From G965216695 sp965216695 (GTDB lineage: Bacteria > Pseudomonadota > Gammaproteobacteria > Pseudomonadales > Azotimanducaceae), in assembly GCA_965216695.1 (NCBI GenBank), contig OZ244212.1, forward strand, positions 4,712,001 to 4,776,000: DNA of 64,000 bases, in the 5' to 3' direction. Of this stretch, positions 33,034 through 42,499 are shown one piece after another. Both the position numbers and the translations under genes were made by a program. The notes beneath the pieces were generated by a model. That model worked only from the letters and a program-made list of their open reading frames with translations. It did no database searches and was not told the origin of the DNA. Numbering within the stretch: position 1 is the stretch's first letter; every line of letters begins with the position of its first letter.

Positions 33034-36000
33034 CGTTCACGGACATATTCGTTCGGCGTCCGGTGCTTGCGTCCGTAGTCAGCCTGCTGATCCTCCTGCT
33101 GGGCCTGCGCTCCATCGCCTCGCTCGAGATTCGCGAGTACCCGAAAACGGAGCAAGCGGTCGTGACCGTAACCACGGTGTTTCCCGGCGCGGAGGCGGAC
33201 CTCGTGCAGTCTTTTATCACCGTTCCGCTGCAACGTGCCGTTGCGGAAGCAGAAGGCATTGATTACGTACAGTCGGAGTCCCGCCAGGGTGTGTCGGTGG
33301 TCCAGGCGTATATGAATCTGAACTATGACCCATACGACGCCCTCGCCGAGATTCAAGGCAAGGTGGCCAGCGAGCGCAATCGGATTCCGAACGAAGCGGA
33401 AGACCCGGTTATTTCGCTTTCGACCAATGAAGCCTGGGCGTTGATCTATCTCGCACTGGTCAGTGATCAGATGAATACGGCGCAGATGACCGACTATACG
33501 TTGCGCACGATCGTGCCTCGACTGCAGGCGCTTCCGGGTGTTGCTCGGGCGTCGATCAACGGCGATCAGACCATGGCTTTGCGCGTTTGGTTGGACCCCG
33601 TGCGTATGACGGCGCTGGATCTCACGGCGTCGGACGTGCGGCGCGCGTTAAGGCGCGAAAACGTTCAGGCGGCGGTTGGCCAGACCAAGGGCGACAGTCT
33701 GAAGATCAATCTGTCGGCGACGACGAATCTGACGACGGTGCGCGACTTCGAAAGTCTCGTGCTGCGCACAGACGGATCAGCGGTTATTCGCTTGGGTGAC
33801 GTGGCAGACATTCGCTTGTCGACCAGTAATCCCGATCAGGAAAGCTGGTTCAATGGCCAGCCTTGCGTCCTGCTGGGCATTACCCCGACGCCCGGAGCGA
33901 ATCCGCTCGATCTTTCGGTGGAGGTGAACAGCCTTTTGCCCGATATCGAGAGCCAGCTGCCTTCGCAGGTGGAGATGCGCCTGGTGTACGACGGCAGCCT
34001 CTACATTCAGGATTCAATCGACGAGGTGTTTACGACGCTGTTCGAAGCGGTCGGCATCGTGCTTCTGGTAATTTTCCTCGCGCTCGGCGCCTGGCAGGCT
34101 GCGTTGATCCCTGCGCTTGCCGTCCCGCTGTCACTGGTTGGCGGTGCCTTCCTGATGCTGATGATGGGTTTCTCGATCAATCTGCTGACGCTGCTTGCAA
34201 TGCTGCTCGCGATCGGCCTCGTGGTGGACGATGCGATCGTCGTTGTGGAGAACGTGCACCGGCACATTATGGACGGCCTGTCGCCGTTTGACGCTGCGCT
34301 GACCGGCGCGCGTGAGTTGGTACTGCCCATCGTGTCGATGACGACGACGCTGATTGCCGTGTACGCGCCGATTGGATTTATGGGTGGGCTGGCAGGCACG
34401 CTGTTCACGGAATTTGCGTATTCGCTTGCCGCCACGGTTTTGGTGTCGGGCGTCGTTGCGCTCACGCTAGCACCCATGCTGGCGGCGCGCGTATTGCCCG
34501 AACGCCAGCATGGGAATGCGCTGGAACGGATTGTTGAGCGCGCATTTGAGATTCAGGTGGGGGCCTATCAACGGGTGCTTCGATCGGCGCTCGCCTGGCT
34601 GCCCGTGCCGCTCCTGGTGGCCGCGGGGGTTACCGCATCAATCTACTTTCTCTATGCCGGCAGTACCCGGGAACTGGCACCTACCGAAGACCGGGAGGTG
34701 CTGAACGTACAGATATCGGCCCCGGAGACGGCAACGCTCGAGTACACGGCCGCGCATGCAGCCGAGGTGGTGCGCGCGTTCGAAACGTTTCCCGAGTATC
34801 TGCGCAGTTTTCTTCTACTTGGCGGTGGGGGTACACCGGCAACGAGCTTCGGCGGATTCCGGTTCGTGCCGGTCGCGGAGCGGCAGCGCTCGCAGATGGA
34901 GCTGCAGCCGCAGGCGCAACAACTCGTGAACCAGATCGCTGGTATTCAGGTGGCCGTATTCACGTTTCCCTCCTTGCCGGGTGCCGCCCGTGGGACGCCG
35001 CTGCAGTTCGTGATCTCCGGGGACGCGTCCTACGAGCAACTGGTGGAGCTGTCGGATCAGTTGATCGGGACGGGATATGCGAGCGGCAATTTCGTCTATC
35101 TGCGCAAATCGGCAGAGATCGCGTTGCCATTGACCCGGCTCGTAATCGATCGAGACCGCGCCGGCGATCTTGGCGTGGACATGGAGGAGGTGGGCGCGAC
35201 GCTCTCGACGTTGCTCGGTGGCGGTTACGTCAATCGGTTCAATCAGGCGGGCCGAAGCTACGAAGTGATACCGCAGGTGGCCCGGCGCTATCGTTTGGAC
35301 CATTCGCTGCTGGACGAATATCACGTACGCGGCGGTGACGGAACCTTGATCCCGCTTGGCAGCTTCGTGTCATTGCAACATGATATCGAGCCCACGCAAC
35401 GGGCTCAGTTTCAGCAACTCAACAGTGTTACCGTAAGCGGCATTATGGCGCCAGGGATATCGCTCGGCGATGCGATGGCGTTCATGGAAGAGGCCGCCAG
35501 GGAGCAGTTTCCGCGTGGCGTGGGGTTCGACTACACCGGTGAGTCGAGGCAACTCCAGCAGCAGGGGAACGCGCTTGTGTATACGTTTTTTCTGTCGCTG
35601 CTTGTGATCTACCTTGTGCTGGCGGCTCAGTACGAAAGCTGGCGCGACCCTCTGATCATCCTGGTTTCGGTACCAATGTCCATCGCTGGCGCGATGCTTT
35701 TCATCTTTCTCGGTGGCGCATCGATCAATCTGTATACCCAGATCGGTCTGATTACGCTGATCGGCCTGATTGCGAAGAACGGCATTCTGATCGTTGAGTT
35801 CGCCAATCGACTTCAGCAGGAGGAGGGAGTGAGCAAGCGGGTCGCAGTGCAGCGTGCCGCCGCGATCCGTTATCGGCCCATTCTGATGACAACCGTTGCG
35901 ATGCTGATGGCGATGGTGCCGTTGCTGCTGGCGACCGGTCCGGGGTCAGTCAGCCGTTTTCAGATGGGGCTCGTAATATTTGCAGGGCTCGGGCTAGGAA

Positions 36001-36122
36001 CGCTTTTCACGCTCTTCATAGTGCCCGCGGTCTACGTGTTGCTGGCGCGGAATCGACGCGAAGGTGTTATCGCGTCGGAGCCCTCGCGCGCGGAATCTTT
36101 GACTCAGCCGGCCGGCGGTTAA
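33030..36122 (+). CDS. RND multidrug efflux permease (HAE1 family)
   Basis: 1030 aa, the usual size for AcrB/MexB-type pumps. The N-terminal FTDIFVRRPVLASVVSLLILL, the proton-relay Asp pair in IGLVVDDAIVVVENVHRH in TM4, and the Lys in GLIAKNGILIVEFANRLQ in TM10 are all intact. Large periplasmic loops follow TM1 and TM7. The start overlaps the adaptor stop (ATGA). No outer-membrane channel gene is next to it, so a TolC-like protein encoded elsewhere must complete the pump. Substrates unknown; export of toxic aromatics would fit the neighbourhood. Confidence 0.96.
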   Translation: MTFTDIFVRRPVLASVVSLLILLLGLRSIASLEIREYPKTEQAVVTVTTVFPGAEADLVQSFITVPLQRAVAEAEGIDYVQSESRQGVSVVQAYMNLNYDPYDALAEIQGKVASERNRIPNEAEDPVISLSTNEAWALIYLALVSDQMNTAQMTDYTLRTIVPRLQALPGVARASINGDQTMALRVWLDPVRMTALDLTASDVRRALRRENVQAAVGQTKGDSLKINLSATTNLTTVRDFESLVLRTDGSAVIRLGDVADIRLSTSNPDQESWFNGQPCVLLGITPTPGANPLDLSVEVNSLLPDIESQLPSQVEMRLVYDGSLYIQDSIDEVFTTLFEAVGIVLLVIFLALGAWQAALIPALAVPLSLVGGAFLMLMMGFSINLLTLLAMLLAIGLVVDDAIVVVENVHRHIMDGLSPFDAALTGARELVLPIVSMTTTLIAVYAPIGFMGGLAGTLFTEFAYSLAATVLVSGVVALTLAPMLAARVLPERQHGNALERIVERAFEIQVGAYQRVLRSALAWLPVPLLVAAGVTASIYFLYAGSTRELAPTEDREVLNVQISAPETATLEYTAAHAAEVVRAFETFPEYLRSFLLLGGGGTPATSFGGFRFVPVAERQRSQMELQPQAQQLVNQIAGIQVAVFTFPSLPGAARGTPLQFVISGDASYEQLVELSDQLIGTGYASGNFVYLRKSAEIALPLTRLVIDRDRAGDLGVDMEEVGATLSTLLGGGYVNRFNQAGRSYEVIPQVARRYRLDHSLLDEYHVRGGDGTLIPLGSFVSLQHDIEPTQRAQFQQLNSVTVSGIMAPGISLGDAMAFMEEAAREQFPRGVGFDYTGESRQLQQQGNALVYTFFLSLLVIYLVLAAQYESWRDPLIILVSVPMSIAGAMLFIFLGGASINLYTQIGLITLIGLIAKNGILIVEFANRLQQEEGVSKRVAVQRAAAIRYRPILMTTVAMLMAMVPLLLATGPGSVSRFQMGLVIFAGLGLGTLFTLFIVPAVYVLLARNRREGVIASEPSRAESLTQPAGG

Positions 36123-36196
36123 CGGCTTTTCGCACGACGTGGCCGAGTTCCCCGGGGACGCGTCGGGGCTTCCCCAAGGATGTGTGCTAACACGCC

Positions 36197-37069
36197 CTAG
36201 ATGCGAATACGACATCGCCCGTTATTGATCGCGATCACTTCCCGGTCAGCGACGCGAACGCGGAAGCTCACGACATCGTCGTCCACCCAGAGATCCACGG
36301 TTTGCGCTTCACCGGGGTACACGGGCGCCGAGAAGCGGGCGTCGAACGAAAGTATCCGTGTTGCGTCGTAGTTGACCACCTGATCCAAAACCGCGTGACA
36401 CGCGATCCCGTAGCTGCACAGTCCGTGCAGGATTGGCCGCTCGAAGCCGGATCGTCTGGCCGCAACAGGGTCGCGATGCAGCGGGTTGCGATCGCCGCAC
36501 AACGCATAGATGAGAGCCTGTTCGGGGCGCTGTGGTAGCGTGCAGACAGTATCCGGCTCCCGGCGCGGCAGAGCGTGGGGTGTCGGCGCGCCCTCGGCCG
36601 TGCCGCCAAAGCCACCGTCGCCCCGGTAGAACGATGTGGAACCCACCGTGAACAGGGGTTCTCCATCGGGTAGTACAGCGCCGGATTCCGTAAGGACCAA
36701 CGCGCCTTTGTCCTTGCCTTTATCGTAGACGCCGACAATGCGGGTGTTGATGTCGAACTCGCCAGCAGGTGGCAACGGTCTGTGTAACCTAAGTCTCTGC
36801 TCGCCGTGCAGTAGCTTCGCGTAGTTCATCTTGCTTCGCAGCACGTCCTGGCTGCGAACGGCGTTTCGGGCGAGTACGGTGGCTGCCGTGGGAACGACGC
36901 GCTGCCCGTTTGTTTCGCTGGTGTATCTCAACGCATTCTCGTCGAGAGGATCGCGCCCCAGACCTACGGCAACCGCATACAACAGGGTGTCGCGATCGCT
37001 GTAGGTGACGCGGACCGAATCCGGCCTATGTGCCAGCGCGCGCTCGACGTCCGCGGGGGTGATGGGCAT
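36197..37069 (-). CDS. Hydratase-2 / MaoC double-hotdog enoyl-CoA hydratase
   Basis: 290 aa. It has an N-terminal hotdog (VTYSDRDTLLYAVAVGLG near residue 21) and a C-terminal MaoC hotdog with YALCGDRNPLHRDP near 185. The D-x-N-P-L-H sequence is the catalytic hydratase-2 motif of (R)-specific enoyl-CoA hydratases such as the MFE-2 domain. It converts trans-2-enoyl-CoA to (R)-3-hydroxyacyl-CoA. It is transcribed towards the RND permease end, with a 74-bp convergent gap in which I see no clear terminator. It appears monocistronic, starting 96 bp from the end of the sulfatase-like gene. Confidence 0.93.
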   Translation of the reverse strand: MPITPADVERALAHRPDSVRVTYSDRDTLLYAVAVGLGRDPLDENALRYTSETNGQRVVPTAATVLARNAVRSQDVLRSKMNYAKLLHGEQRLRLHRPLPPAGEFDINTRIVGVYDKGKDKGALVLTESGAVLPDGEPLFTVGSTSFYRGDGGFGGTAEGAPTPHALPRREPDTVCTLPQRPEQALIYALCGDRNPLHRDPVAARRSGFERPILHGLCSYGIACHAVLDQVVNYDATRILSFDARFSAPVYPGEAQTVDLWVDDDVVSFRVRVADREVIAINNGRCRIRI

Positions 37070-37165
37070 GGTGCTTGCTCAACGGGATGTTCAAGGGGCA
37101 TTAGAGCGCGTTTGACAACTGACTTTCCACCGTAACGAGTGCCGGTCAGGGATCGCTAGTTCTCG

Positions 37166-38788
37166 CTACGAATCGGGTACTCCGAATTCTGGCATGGCGT
37201 TCTCGATTAGCCTGTTGCCGTGTATAGCCGGATCCGCCCTCAAGTAAACGGTGCTTTTCTCTGTGGTTTTACGCTCGTTGAACATTAGTTCGCTCAGTAG
37301 CGCGGGTAGGGCGCGTCGGGTGGCGTCATACATTGGCGGTTCACCGGGCTTCCTGATCGCGAAGAGTGTTGAAAACGCGTCTACATAGTCGCGCTCAGAG
37401 CCGCTGGCGGAAGTGCGGGCATTCGGATCGGTGATAGTAATGCGTGAGCCATGATCTCCGTGAACAATAATGGTCAGCGTCTTCCAGAGCTCTTGCTGGC
37501 TGAGTTGCGTCAGCATATCGTCCAAGTGTTTGAGCGCGCATCGATTCTGCGCGAAATAGTATTGATATGCAGTTTCGCGATGTGACGGCGTGCTGGGTGA
37601 TCGGTGCGCGTGTCTGCTCGGATGTCGATGGATCCAATCACCTGGGTGCGTGCGTAGTGAGCATTGGGCATTCCATACATAGGGTTCGTGCGGAAGTAGG
37701 ACGTGAACAAAGACCAGATCGCCGCGTTGCAGATCGCCGAGATCGCGTTTGAGTTTCTCGAACAATTCGGGCACCGCTACCGGCCAGTATCCGGGATCTA
37801 TCGCGAAGTTCCGATACAGAGGCGCGAAGACGCTTGAGTTGGAGAACGCGGAAGCCAAGATTAGCCGCGATTTACCCGACACCGGTAGTGGGGCGTGCTC
37901 AAGTGCCAGAATGGAGTTTGCAGGATACGAATAACATCGGGCAGGGTCGACCCCAGCGGCACAGAAGTCTAGAAAGTCCGATTGATACACTCGAAGCCGA
38001 TATCCTGCCGCGTGCATGCGGCGAAAGTATTCGTTCGGAACTATCCGAAACCTGGCCGCATTGTCCGGGTCAAGCACTACATTGTCGACGTCGCGTTCGG
38101 AAAGCGTCTGATTCATGGTGTTGCTAAGTGAGTTCAGCGTGGTGAAGTACGGGCTGTACGCGCCTCCATACACCTGAAATCCCCATCGCTCGTAGAACCT
38201 GCGAAGATCGTGCTGAAACTGACGTCCTCCTGGTATGTTCAACGGTATACCTTCAATTCCGATATGCGCATCGAAAACGAGGTGCAAAACGGACGTGGAG
38301 CTCGGTTGATTCGGATGGTTTGAAACGGCAGGCTGACTGGTGGTGCCTCTGGCGGGTCCGAGAATCAGTGTGGAGACGAGGAGGGCGCTAACGGACGCCG
38401 CAAAAATAGTTCCGATCCGGTCTCGGACGGCAAGCAATGCCAAAAATATCGAGAAGGTCAGCAGCGCAATGCCAAGATACCAGATGAAGCTATAGTCACT
38501 CACACTCAGACGACGAAGATGGCTCACTAACTGAAACTGCACGTCCGAATAAACGAAAATCAGGGTCGCGGTGGTCATGGCCCGGAACACCGCTGAACGA
38601 AACGCGGCCACGATGCCAATCACTATGCAGCCAAGACTGAGCAACGTGCAGGAGACGAGGGCCTCTGGGCTCAACAATGGGTAGCTGTGAGCTTTCAGGT
38701 ATCCGAGGACCAGGGAGAGAAACAAAAATGCGGGTGCTACGGAAAATAGCAGAGGATCCCTATCCAGAGCGAGCGTCCTATCCGCCAT
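37166..38788 (-). CDS. Membrane-anchored sulfatase-fold (alkaline phosphatase superfamily) protein, copy A
   Basis: 540 aa. Four or five N-terminal hydrophobic segments (to about residue 155) are followed by a soluble domain of the LtaS/phosphoethanolamine-transferase/sulfatase fold. Features are LVFDAHIGIEGIP near 170, GGAYSPYFTTLNSLSN near 208 (candidate Thr nucleophile), FVHVLLPHEPYVW near 370 and IIVHGDHGSRI near 445 (metal ligands). It closely parallels the next gene along most of its length. Probably a periplasmic-facing transferase or hydrolase acting on an envelope polymer or lipid; substrate unknown. It overlaps copy B by 11 bp. Base composition is visibly more AT-rich than in flanking operons. 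Confidence 0.72.
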   Translation of the reverse strand: MADRTLALDRDPLLFSVAPAFLFLSLVLGYLKAHSYPLLSPEALVSCTLLSLGCIVIGIVAAFRSAVFRAMTTATLIFVYSDVQFQLVSHLRRLSVSDYSFIWYLGIALLTFSIFLALLAVRDRIGTIFAASVSALLVSTLILGPARGTTSQPAVSNHPNQPSSTSVLHLVFDAHIGIEGIPLNIPGGRQFQHDLRRFYERWGFQVYGGAYSPYFTTLNSLSNTMNQTLSERDVDNVVLDPDNAARFRIVPNEYFRRMHAAGYRLRVYQSDFLDFCAAGVDPARCYSYPANSILALEHAPLPVSGKSRLILASAFSNSSVFAPLYRNFAIDPGYWPVAVPELFEKLKRDLGDLQRGDLVFVHVLLPHEPYVWNAQCSLRTHPGDWIHRHPSRHAHRSPSTPSHRETAYQYYFAQNRCALKHLDDMLTQLSQQELWKTLTIIVHGDHGSRITITDPNARTSASGSERDYVDAFSTLFAIRKPGEPPMYDATRRALPALLSELMFNERKTTEKSTVYLRADPAIHGNRLIENAMPEFGVPDS

Positions 38789-40427
38789 TCTTTGCAGGTC
38801 GCGTTGTCGGGGGAGCGATCGCTGGCATCCGATCTCTCACCAACTGATGGCCCACCGCGTTGGGATCGACGTTTAGGTACAGAGTTTCAGAATCCAACGT
38901 CGATTGTTCGTGAAATATTAGTTCGCTGAACAGAGCCGGAAGTGGGCGCATTGTCGTGACGTAGCGTGGCTCAAGACCTGGACTCCGGATTGCAAACAGT
39001 GTGGAGAACGCATCGACGTAGTCCCTTTCGGTTGCAAGATGTCTTCCTATCGCGGTGGGATCTTTGATTGTGATACCTGATCCATGGTCACCGTGAACAA
39101 TGATCGTGGATTGGTCGAATACATCGTTTTTCTCGAGAGCACTGAAAACCGCATCGAGTTGCTTTACCACGCAATGTGTCTGAGCAAAATAGTCTCGATA
39201 GGCGCGCGATCGGTATGCCGGACTCTCGACGATTTCAGGGTCTTCGCGATTGCTGTGCCTGTGGGTCCAAGTGTCCACATCCGGACGCAGCCGGCAACGT
39301 TCGTCCCAGCTATAAGGGCCATGCGGCAGGAGCATATGCGCAAAAAAAACGTCTCCAGCTTCCGCTTTGAGTAAGTCCCTACGCAATTCGTCGAAAACGT
39401 CGGGCACGTACAATCCGAAATACCCGGGTCGGAGCGGAAACCAGCGGTACAGAGGGTTCAATACTCCGGATAGGGAAAAATATGCGCGCAGCATCAACTG
39501 CGCTTTTGCTGACGCAGGAATGGTTGCGTGTTCGAGTGCACGCGTACTCGATACGGGATAGGTGTAACACCTGGCTATGGTTGCCTGAGCCGTTGCGCAG
39601 TAATCGAGATAGTCTGACTGGTAGACGTGGATGTTGCGCCCTTCGTCTATCAGACGTTGAAAATACCGATTGCGCAACAGTCGATAGTTTCGCCCGGCGC
39701 CACTGGCCATCCCGATGTTCTCAAGGTCCGTGGCAGACGCGGTCGCGTTGAGGGCGTTGCTTAGTGCATTCAGCGTCGTTAGGTAAGGGCTGTAAGCTGC
39801 ACCGTAGAGCTGAAACCCTCGTTCAGTGTAAAGGTTGAGCAATTCTTCCTTCAGGTGGGCGCCCCCGGGGATGTCGGTGGGTACGCCCTCTACTCCGATG
39901 TGTGCGTCTAGGATGATATGTACGATGATCCTCCCAGTGGAGGCCGATGTTTTTCGAATTGGAACCCACTCGTCGCCGAATTGAACGGTTTTCGCGGGAA
40001 GGGCAACGATCGCGACGAGTTGCGCGAAAAAGGCAACGCTCAATAGCGTTCCGAGATTTTCGCGTAGCGACAGTATTGCCAGAAAAGCTGTAAAGGCGAG
40101 GGCCGCAACTGCGATCATGACATAGACATCGTTCGACGACTCCATCAGCAGACTGTTCAGTTGGCGAACGATTTGAAACTGCAGGTCTAGAGTAAAGAAC
40201 AGCAACAGCGCCAGTCCGAACGCGCGTGCCCCTTCGGTCAACAGCATCAGAGTTAGACCGAGGGCTAAGCCAACGGCCGCAACACCGGTGATCGCAACTT
40301 GGACTTCCGGTGCCGAGAACGGATATGCGTGAAAACGGACATGACTGACGATCAGTCCAGTCAACATGAGCGAGGGGGCTATCGCGATCAGGATTCTTTC
40401 GCGAGACGCAGCAGTGTTTCTGATCAC
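38778..40427 (-). CDS. Membrane-anchored sulfatase-fold protein, copy B
   Basis: 549 aa, paralogue of the downstream gene. Shared features in the same order are DAHIGVEGVPTDIPGG near residue 175, AAYSPYLTTLNALSN near 212, RCYTYP, PGYFGLYVPDVF, MLLPHGPYSW near 375, IIVHGDHGSGI near 447 and ERDYVDAFSTLFAIR. The N-terminal ~155 residues contain several membrane segments. Divergence between copies is moderate, so the duplication is not recent. The metal-binding Asp/His residues of the alkaline phosphatase superfamily are retained in both. This is the upstream gene of the pair. The substrate is not known. Confidence 0.72.
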   Translation of the reverse strand: MIRNTAASRERILIAIAPSLMLTGLIVSHVRFHAYPFSAPEVQVAITGVAAVGLALGLTLMLLTEGARAFGLALLLFFTLDLQFQIVRQLNSLLMESSNDVYVMIAVAALAFTAFLAILSLRENLGTLLSVAFFAQLVAIVALPAKTVQFGDEWVPIRKTSASTGRIIVHIILDAHIGVEGVPTDIPGGAHLKEELLNLYTERGFQLYGAAYSPYLTTLNALSNALNATASATDLENIGMASGAGRNYRLLRNRYFQRLIDEGRNIHVYQSDYLDYCATAQATIARCYTYPVSSTRALEHATIPASAKAQLMLRAYFSLSGVLNPLYRWFPLRPGYFGLYVPDVFDELRRDLLKAEAGDVFFAHMLLPHGPYSWDERCRLRPDVDTWTHRHSNREDPEIVESPAYRSRAYRDYFAQTHCVVKQLDAVFSALEKNDVFDQSTIIVHGDHGSGITIKDPTAIGRHLATERDYVDAFSTLFAIRSPGLEPRYVTTMRPLPALFSELIFHEQSTLDSETLYLNVDPNAVGHQLVRDRMPAIAPPTTRPAKNGG

Positions 40428-40508
40428 CTGGGAAACTAGTTGAACGCAGCCGGTAGGCTAGCAGATTGTGGGTTACGAGTAAGTACCGATGTCATCTGAA
40501 GTAGACAG

Positions 40509-41369
40509 TCACGCGTGAGCGAGAGAAGCAACCACAGCTTCATCGAATTGCGCAGCTGCCTCGACATTGATCGAATGTCCGCCCGGGAGGTCTACGATCT
40601 TCAATGTTGGGTGCCCGAGTTTCGTCAAGCGGTCGACGTCGCGCTGAAACGACTTCTCGTACACACCGTTGACGAGAAGCATGGGGCGATTGATGTGTTC
40701 CAGCAACGCAACGCTGTTCAGTTGGACGGCGAGCCGCCCTCCGAGCTGGATGGCATGACGAGGTATTGCGTCGGCGTTTGCGACGAGGGCGTCTTTCACC
40801 GCGGAAGGGAAGCGCCGCGCATGAATCGGATGGATTGGCAGTAGACGGCGGTCGAAGCGATCGTTTCTCATGGAGTTGGATTGTGCGGATCCGTCGTTGG
40901 AGATGTTGCCGAAAGCCGATCGAGAATTGGTGACGACAATGTTGCTACAGCGTGCGGGATGCGCTGTAGCGTAGTTCAGTACCAGCCCGGCCCCGTAGGA
41001 CTGACCGATCAGCGACCAACGTTCGATGTCGAGAAGATTTCGAATCCGTTCGAACTCCGTGATGTATTCGCTGATGGTGTAGCGATCCACGGCTTGCGGC
41101 GCCGGAGAGTTTCCGTGTCCCCACAATTCAATCATTACCAAGTGGTAGTGTTCGGCCAGTGCACGCCGATTCAAAAGCCATTGTGCATTGCACGACAGAA
41201 AGCCGTGAAGCAGCATCACCGAAGGCTTGCGCGGGTTGCCATCGGTTTCAAATGCCAGATGCTCAAGGACCTTGCTCACGCGTTGCACTATAGGTGTGCG
41301 GATGAAACACTGTCCAATCGATTGCTGCCCTTTAGGCTGAAGAGTAGATAACAAAAAAGATGCATCCAT
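40509..41369 (-). CDS. Alpha/beta hydrolase
   Basis: About 286 aa from ATG 41369. PSVMLLHGFLSCNAQWLLN near residue 50 (oxyanion hole HGF), MIELWGHGNSP, the nucleophile elbow SLIGQSYGAG (G-x-S-x-G) near 125, an Asp region before GHPTLKIVDLP and a final His in PGGHSINVEAA make a complete triad. The start is uncertain. ATG 41369 overlaps the divergently transcribed luciferase-like gene start (41360) by 10 bp; GTG at 41288 or 41279 would relieve this. Specificity unknown; ester or ring-fission C-C hydrolysis are both possible. Confidence 0.82.
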   Translation of the reverse strand: MDASFLLSTLQPKGQQSIGQCFIRTPIVQRVSKVLEHLAFETDGNPRKPSVMLLHGFLSCNAQWLLNRRALAEHYHLVMIELWGHGNSPAPQAVDRYTISEYITEFERIRNLLDIERWSLIGQSYGAGLVLNYATAHPARCSNIVVTNSRSAFGNISNDGSAQSNSMRNDRFDRRLLPIHPIHARRFPSAVKDALVANADAIPRHAIQLGGRLAVQLNSVALLEHINRPMLLVNGVYEKSFQRDVDRLTKLGHPTLKIVDLPGGHSINVEAAAQFDEAVVASLAHA

Positions 41370-42448
41370 CGTACACATCCAGGTATCCGGAACTCGGTTT
41401 CTACGGCCTGCCGGGTCACACACGAACGCCGCGCGACATTCTGAAACAGGTGCGGGATGCAGAAGCGCTCGGCATCGGCAACGTGATGATTTCCGAGCGG
41501 GCGGACTACAAGGAGATCAGCGCGGTATGTGGGGCCGTTGCTGCGGTAACGGACGAGATCTATATCGGTACGTCTGCGACCAATCTGAACAAACGGCACC
41601 CGGGTGTGACGGCGTCACTGGGAAGCACGCTAAACGGCCTCTCGGAAGGTCGATTTGCGCTCGGTCTGGCGAAAGGCATTGCGCCCTACTGGAAGGCCAT
41701 GGGGCTGGATCACCCCACCTTCGAACGCGAACGCGAATTCATCCAGCTGATGCGCAGGCTGTGGCGGGGCGAACGTATTACCGATCACCACGGTGCGCTC
41801 GGTGATTATGGAATGCTGTCACTGGCGGAGTACGTCGACGAGGATATTCCGATCCTGTACGTCGGCTTCGGCCCAAAAAGCCTGGAACATGCCGGGACCG
41901 TCTACGACGGCACGCACCTGCATACCTTCATGAGTGATCAGGCGTTGCGCAATGCGGTCGCGGCGGTGCGCCGGGGTGAACGCGAAGCCGGGCGGCCGCC
42001 GGGAACGGTGAAAAACTGGTCGGTCCTCGCAACTGCGTGCGACGTGACCGAAGAGGTGTACCTCAAGTACATCGTCGCGCGCCTCGCTACTTACCTTCAG
42101 TTTCCCGGATACGGCGACATGCTCGTTCGAATCAACGAATGGGATCCGGATGTGCTGCAGCGTTTCCGAACGCACTCTGCCGTAACGTCGGTGGGTGGTC
42201 TGATAGACAGTGTGGCGACGACGGCCCAGATTGCGGAGGTGGACAAGCTGATTCCCGATGCTTGGCGACCCGCGGCTGTCGGCAGCGCCCGCGAGTGCGC
42301 TGAGCGTTGGGTTGATCAATTCAACGCAGGTGCCGATGGCATCATCATTCACGCCAGCACGCCTGAGGAATTCGCTCCAGTGCTGGCGGAGTACGACAAG
42401 ATTCGTCCTGCCGAACGCTTTGCGCAACGGACGAATCGTCCGGCTTAG
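41360..42448 (+). CDS. LLM-class oxidoreductase, TIGR03857-like
   Basis: 362 aa. GFYGLPGHTRTPRDILKQVRDAEALGIG near residue 13, EIYIGTSATNLNKRHP near 73, EGRFALGLAKG near 98 and YVGFGPKSLEHAG near 170 are luciferase-like fold features of the branch related to F420-dependent enzymes of actinobacteria. Whether it uses F420 or FMN here cannot be told. It is the first gene of the plus-strand block and starts head-to-head with the alpha/beta hydrolase, with essentially no space for a conventional promoter outside coding sequence. Confidence 0.86.
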   Translation: MHPSYTSRYPELGFYGLPGHTRTPRDILKQVRDAEALGIGNVMISERADYKEISAVCGAVAAVTDEIYIGTSATNLNKRHPGVTASLGSTLNGLSEGRFALGLAKGIAPYWKAMGLDHPTFEREREFIQLMRRLWRGERITDHHGALGDYGMLSLAEYVDEDIPILYVGFGPKSLEHAGTVYDGTHLHTFMSDQALRNAVAAVRRGEREAGRPPGTVKNWSVLATACDVTEEVYLKYIVARLATYLQFPGYGDMLVRINEWDPDVLQRFRTHSAVTSVGGLIDSVATTAQIAEVDKLIPDAWRPAAVGSARECAERWVDQFNAGADGIIIHASTPEEFAPVLAEYDKIRPAERFAQRTNRPA

Positions 42449-42499
42449 GACCAACCGCGGCCCGAGTGCGGCCAGCGCGTAACACGTGGAGACCCATCA

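Noticed and set aside
36123..36196. Terminator between the RND permease and the hydratase-2 gene
   Set aside because: Only overlapping short GGGG/CCCC stretches, no clean stem-loop or T-tract.
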